A stretch of DNA of 9,296 nucleotides from Actinomycetes bacterium. Lineage in GTDB: Bacteria > Actinomycetota > Acidimicrobiia > Acidimicrobiales > Microtrichaceae. This document shows, one piece after another, positions 7,241 through 9,296 of this stretch. The position numbers and the translations under genes were made by a program. The stretch lies in NCBI GenBank assembly GCA_023427825.1, contig JAEZAI010000149.1, positions 1 through 9,296 on the forward strand, written 5' to 3'. A model generated the notes under the pieces. The model did no database searches. It saw only the letters and a program-made list of their open reading frames with translations, and had not been told where the DNA came from. The number at the start of each line of letters is the position of its first letter. Position 1 is the first letter of the stretch.

Positions 7241-7882
7241 TCACACGGTCCCGGCCGGCACCGCCTCGGGACGCTCGAAGCCCGCCGGCTGCTGGACGAG
7301 GTCGCGGCGGTCCGCGAGCACCTCGTCGATCACGCCGTAGTCGACCGCGCTCTGGCCCCGGAGGATGAAGTCGCGGTCCAGGTCGCGCTGCAGCTGCTGG
7401 TGGGACCGCCCGGTCGCACGGGCCAGGATGTCGACCATCCGCTCGCGCATCTCGACCATCTCCCGCGCCTGGATCTCGATGTCGGTCGACTGGCCCTGGG
7501 CGCCGCCGTGCGGCTGGTGCAGCAGGATCCGGGCGTTGGGGAGCGCGAAGCGCCGGCCCGGCTCCCCTGCCGCGAGCAGCACCGCAGCGGCCGACGCGGC
7601 CTGGCCGACGCAGATCGTCGAGACGGGCGAGCGGACGTGTTGCATGGTGTCGTGGATGGCGAACAACCCGGTCATCTCACCGCCCGGGCTGTTGATGTAG
7701 AGGCTGATCGGCCGCTCGGGGTGCTCGCCGTCGAGATGCAGGAGCTGGCCGATGACGAGGTTGGCGACCTGGTCGTCGATCGGCGAGCCCAGGAAGACGA
7801 TCCGATCCGACAGCAGACGGGAGAAGAGGTCGTAGGCCCGGTCGCCGCCGGGACCGGGGAGCAGGACGGTGGGGACGAGCAC
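7241..7882 (-). CDS. clpP: ATP-dependent Clp protease proteolytic subunit ClpP
   Basis: A 213-residue serine peptidase of family S14, the barrel-forming subunit that degrades proteins unfolded by ClpX or ClpC. The triad is complete: Ser97 in GQAASAAA, His122 in ILLHQPHGG and Asp171 in DRDFIL. The SPGG strand (65-68) that shapes the active site is present. The N-terminus MLVPTVLLPG matches the usual mature ClpP start, with little or no propeptide. The frame opens upstream at 8011, but the GTG at 7882 has GGAGG five bases ahead and aligns with family starts. The C-terminal tail after about 190 is Pro-rich and lacks an obvious ClpX-tag role. Sequence around Ser97 and Asp171 looks closer to actinobacterial ClpP2 than ClpP1. 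No second clpP, clpX or tig adjoins it, which is unusual for the main actinobacterial ClpP pair, so it may be an extra paralog. Confidence 0.95.
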   Translation of the reverse strand: MLVPTVLLPGPGGDRAYDLFSRLLSDRIVFLGSPIDDQVANLVIGQLLHLDGEHPERPISLYINSPGGEMTGLFAIHDTMQHVRSPVSTICVGQAASAAAVLLAAGEPGRRFALPNARILLHQPHGGAQGQSTDIEIQAREMVEMRERMVDILARATGRSHQQLQRDLDRDFILRGQSAVDYGVIDEVLADRRDLVQQPAGFERPEAVPAGTV

Positions 7883-7932
7883 GGATGCCTCCGAAGGGTT
7901 CGGGCACGTCGCCGGGACGACGCGCAACTGCG

Positions 7933-7978
7933 GGGTTGCGTGTTGCACGGTACGTCGCAGTCGCTGCACGCGCAACCC
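7933..7978. repeat. Inverted repeat in the clpP / SRPBCC divergent region
   Basis: GGGTTGCG (7933-7940) and CGCAACCC (7971-7978) are perfect 8-bp inverted arms 30 bp apart. They flank the proposed clpP promoter, and the right arm covers its -35. TTGCAC also recurs directly at 7943-7948 and 7984-7989, with CTGCAC at 7964-7969. The arms could be operator half-sites or form a hairpin; no regulator can be named. Confidence 0.45.
7947..7975 (-). promoter_or_regulatory. Candidate clpP promoter with ClgR-like dyad
   Basis: On the minus strand TTGCGC (7970-7975) and TACCGT (7947-7952) are spaced by exactly 17 bases, a plausible -35/-10 pair. Between them the dyad CGC-N5-GCG (7962-7972) resembles the core of ClgR operators known at actinobacterial clp promoters, though the flanks and middle bases match poorly. 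The leader would be about 60 nt with GGAGG before the GTG. This is inference from pattern alone. Confidence 0.35.
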
Positions 7979-7996
7979 ATTGCTTGCACATGCGGG

Positions 7997-8010
7997 TACA
8001 CTGACGCCCA
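7997..8010 (+). promoter_or_regulatory. -10 element for a leaderless SRPBCC-arsR transcript
   Basis: TACACT (7997-8002) is the same hexamer as in front of adenosine deaminase. Seven bases separate it from the ATG at 8010, so transcription should start at or one base before the start codon. No Shine-Dalgarno sequence is present. No clear -35 is seen. Confidence 0.5.
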
Positions 8011-8450
8011 TGACCGATCACCGACCGCCCATCACCGGAGTCGCCGTCGAGCGCTCGGCTGAGCTCGAGCTCGACACCGCCGGGGCGCTGCGGGCGCTCG
8101 TCGACCCGGAGGTCCTGTCGACCTGGCTGGGGCGGTGGGAGCCGGGCGATGCCGCAGCGGTCGTGACCACCGACGACGGCGTGCGGCGCGAGGTCACGGA
8201 CCTGGTCGTGGGACCGTCGGGCGTGAGCTGGCGGTGGCGACCGGCTGACGATCCCGAGGCGTGGTCGCGCGTGGCGATCGACGTGGAGCGCGTCGACGCC
8301 GACCGCAGCCGGGTCACGGTGCGGGAGGTGCCGGCGACCGCCGGCGACGCGCACCGCACGGGCGCCGTGGCGCTCGACGGCGTGAAGTGGAGCGTGTGCC
8401 TGCTCGTGCTGCAGATCGCCGCGGCCACGCCCGCGACCGTCACGGCGTGA
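8010..8450 (+). CDS. SRPBCC / AHSA1-like (START-fold) domain protein
   Basis: A 146-residue protein with the AHSA1-type SRPBCC pattern. An N-terminal strand (VERSAELELD) leads into a helix-loop ALRALVDPEVLSTWLGRWEPGDAA, followed by alternating strands (REVTDLVVGPSGVSWRWRP, SRVAIDVERVDADRSRVTVRE) and a C-terminal amphipathic helix beginning near KWSVCLLVL. The fold encloses a hydrophobic pocket, and members bind lipids or other small ligands or act as enzymes; the ligand here is unknown. There is no signal peptide or membrane segment. The ATG at 8010 was chosen because a -10 element ends 7 bases before it and the fold starts just after it; the frame itself is open further upstream. It precedes an ArsR-type gene by 25 bp, a pairing seen widely in Actinomycetota, so the two are probably co-transcribed. 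Confidence 0.8.
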   Translation: MTDHRPPITGVAVERSAELELDTAGALRALVDPEVLSTWLGRWEPGDAAAVVTTDDGVRREVTDLVVGPSGVSWRWRPADDPEAWSRVAIDVERVDADRSRVTVREVPATAGDAHRTGAVALDGVKWSVCLLVLQIAAATPATVTA

Positions 8451-8475
8451 GCCGGCGCGGACGGAGGGCCTGCCG

Positions 8476-8811
8476 GTGACCGCCTACGACCCGGGGCCGG
8501 TGCTCCACGCGCTCGCGGACGGGACGCGGCGCGCGGTGTTCGAGCACGTGGTCACCGAGGGGCCGATCACCGCCACCGAGCTCGCCTCCGGCCGCGACAT
8601 CAGCCGCCAGGCCGTCGCCAAGCACCTGGACGTGCTCGACCGGGCCGGGCTGGTGCACGGCGAGCGCACCGGTCGCGAGGTGCGCTTCCGCGCCGATGTC
8701 AGCCCGCTCGGCGACACGGCCGAGTGGATGCGCCGCACCGGCGACGCCTGGGACCGCCGCCTGGCCAAGCTGCAGCAGGCGACCGCACCCACCGACCGAC
8801 CCGCTGGCTGA
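8476..8811 (+). CDS. ArsR-family winged-helix transcriptional regulator
   Basis: A 111-residue protein with one winged helix-turn-helix. Residues about 6-22 (VLHALADGTRRAVFEHV) form the opening helices typical of ArsR-type regulators. ITATELASGRDISRQAVAKH contains the helix-turn-helix, with SRQAVAKHLDVLDRAGLV as recognition helix and turn. GERTGREVRFRAD forms the wing. No CxC metal motif is present, so metal sensing is unlikely; this resembles the ArsR proteins partnered with AHSA1-like genes. It probably dimerises and regulates its own operon. The GTG at 8476 has GGAGG eight bases ahead (8463-8467) and follows the SRPBCC stop by 25 bp. The gene ends in a CTGA-repeat stretch whose TGA codons fall in all three frames. 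The target genes are not known. Confidence 0.88.
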   Translation: MTAYDPGPVLHALADGTRRAVFEHVVTEGPITATELASGRDISRQAVAKHLDVLDRAGLVHGERTGREVRFRADVSPLGDTAEWMRRTGDAWDRRLAKLQQATAPTDRPAG

Positions 8812-8830
8812 CTGACTGACCGGCTGACTG
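8806..8830 (+). repeat. Short degenerate CTGA tandem repeat at the arsR 3' end
   Basis: Five CTGA units occur in 25 bp, three in a row (8808-8819) and then GGCTGACTG. TGA stops at 8809, 8813 and 8817 close all three plus-strand frames. It runs into the first palindromic repeat copy. Confidence 0.5.
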
Positions 8831-8880
8831 CACCGCGAACTTGGGGGAAATCGACGGATCACACGTCGGAATCCCCCAAG
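8828..8880. repeat. Palindromic extragenic repeat, copy 1
   Basis: This 53-bp stretch matches copy 2 at 50 of 53 positions, with a start-to-start distance of 71 bp. CTTGGGGGA (8840-8848) pairs with TCCCCCAAG (8872-8880). After a small internal loop, CGACG pairs with CGTCG around the loop GATCACA. Beyond 8880 the right arm has lost the expected TTCGC and reads AAGCG instead, so this copy is the more degraded one. The element type is unknown; REP-like or small non-autonomous mobile origins are possible. Confidence 0.8.
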
Positions 8881-8898
8881 AAGCGAACGGGCCCTGGG

Positions 8899-8956
8899 CT
8901 GCACTGCGAACTTGGGGGAAAACGACGGATCACACGTCGGAATCCCCCGAGTTCGC
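8899..8956. repeat. Palindromic extragenic repeat, copy 2 (intact 14-bp stem), possible bidirectional terminator
   Basis: GCGAACTTGGGGGA (8906-8919) pairs with TCCCCCGAGTTCGC (8943-8956), 14 bp with one G-T wobble. The inner stem CGACG/CGTCG and loop GATCACA are the same as in copy 1. The right arm ends on the base before the citrate synthase stop codon (8957-8959). Lying between convergent genes, it could end transcription from both sides, although no T run follows on either strand. Confidence 0.8.
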
Positions 8957-9296
8957 TCAGGCGTGGGGGCCCACGTAGCGGGCCCGGGCGCGGAAGCGCA
9001 GCGGGCGCTTCGACCACTCCTCAGCGCCGTGCGCCAGCCAGCCCGCCGAGCGGGCGACGGTGAACACGGCTTCGCCGGCGTCGGGCGGCATCGACCAGAC
9101 GTGGCCCAGGGCGCCGAGCGCCATGTCGACGTTGGGCCGTCCGAGCCCCTGCGCCGCCAGCTCGCCGACCACCTCCTCGACCAGGCGCGTGCGCCGCACG
9201 GAACCGCCCGAGGCGCGCACGGCGTCGAGGAGCGCCGACGCCCTCGGGTCGCCGTGCGGGTAGAGCCCGTGGCCCACGCCCGGCATCGGCCCGGGA
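8957..9296 (-). CDS. Citrate synthase family protein, C-terminal 113 residues (5' part beyond window)
   Basis: Minus-strand reading frame open from the right edge to the TGA at 8957-8959. The visible part holds two of the three catalytic regions of citrate synthases: the His of GVGHGLYPHGDPRA, equivalent to the His of the usual GFGHxxY motif, and the Asp of RPNVDMALGAL. The C-terminal helix region GEAVFTVARSAGWLAHGAEEW and the end RFRARARYVGP are typical of bacterial citrate or 2-methylcitrate synthases. These condense acetyl-CoA with oxaloacetate, or propionyl-CoA in the methylcitrate cycle; this fragment cannot tell which. A citrate synthase-like protein with an N-terminal DNA-binding domain, also found in Actinomycetota, cannot be excluded because the N-terminus is not visible. 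It converges with arsR, with the repeat hairpins between. Confidence 0.9.
   Translation of the reverse strand, partial: PGPMPGVGHGLYPHGDPRASALLDAVRASGGSVRRTRLVEEVVGELAAQGLGRPNVDMALGALGHVWSMPPDAGEAVFTVARSAGWLAHGAEEWSKRPLRFRARARYVGPHA

Noticed and set aside
7241..8011. Longer ClpP with a 43-residue N-terminal extension
   Set aside because: The extension would run through the divergent promoter region, and the GTG at 7882 has a strong GGAGG and matches the usual ClpP N-terminus.
8856..8863. CRP-like TGTGA/TCACA site in the repeat loop
   Set aside because: Only one half is present and no second half lies at the required 6-bp spacing; it is simply the conserved hairpin loop.
8828..8956. CRISPR array from the repeated units
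   Set aside because: There are only two copies, the palindromic unit is too long, the spacing is 18 bp, and no cas genes are present.

Overview
The window is GC-rich bacterial DNA with densely packed genes. Several features point to Actinomycetota: the gene families, GTG starts, an IdeR/DtxR-type iron box, two starts that look leaderless behind a TANNNT -10, and the Asn-Thr-Asp-Asn metal-site variant in adenosine deaminase. A deep-branching actinobacterial lineage such as Acidimicrobiia would fit, but that is only an impression.

Layout from left to right. Positions 1-2331, minus strand: a CYP108-like cytochrome P450 followed 36 bp downstream by a glycoside hydrolase family 1 gene that runs off the left edge. 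Positions 2472-3605, plus strand: adenosine deaminase, divergent from the P450 and probably leaderless. Positions 3631-7050, minus strand: a complete efeU-efeO-efeB iron-uptake operon (permease, periplasmic lipoprotein, Tat-exported DyP peroxidase). It has a 4-nt ATGA overlap between efeU and efeO and an iron-regulator-like box upstream at 7117-7151. Positions 7241-7882, minus strand: a solitary ClpP protease subunit with an intact catalytic triad. Positions 8010-8811, plus strand: a two-gene unit of an SRPBCC (AHSA1-like) protein and an ArsR-type repressor, divergent from clpP. Positions 8812-8956: two nearly identical palindromic repeats 71 bp apart. Positions 8957-9296, minus strand: the C-terminal part of a citrate synthase family protein that runs off the right edge.

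The only clearly integrated multi-gene system is EfeUOB. EfeO binds iron outside the membrane, EfeB is a heme peroxidase that works with it, and EfeU moves iron inward; the upstream box suggests repression when iron is plentiful. The P450/GH1 pair may form a small catabolic or tailoring unit, but its substrate cannot be read from sequence. No clearly new biological system is visible. The least explained structure is the tandem hairpin repeat at 8828-8956, one copy of which abuts the citrate synthase stop codon. Next in interest are the isolated clpP with a structured promoter region and the recurrence of one -10 hexamer in front of two apparently leaderless genes.
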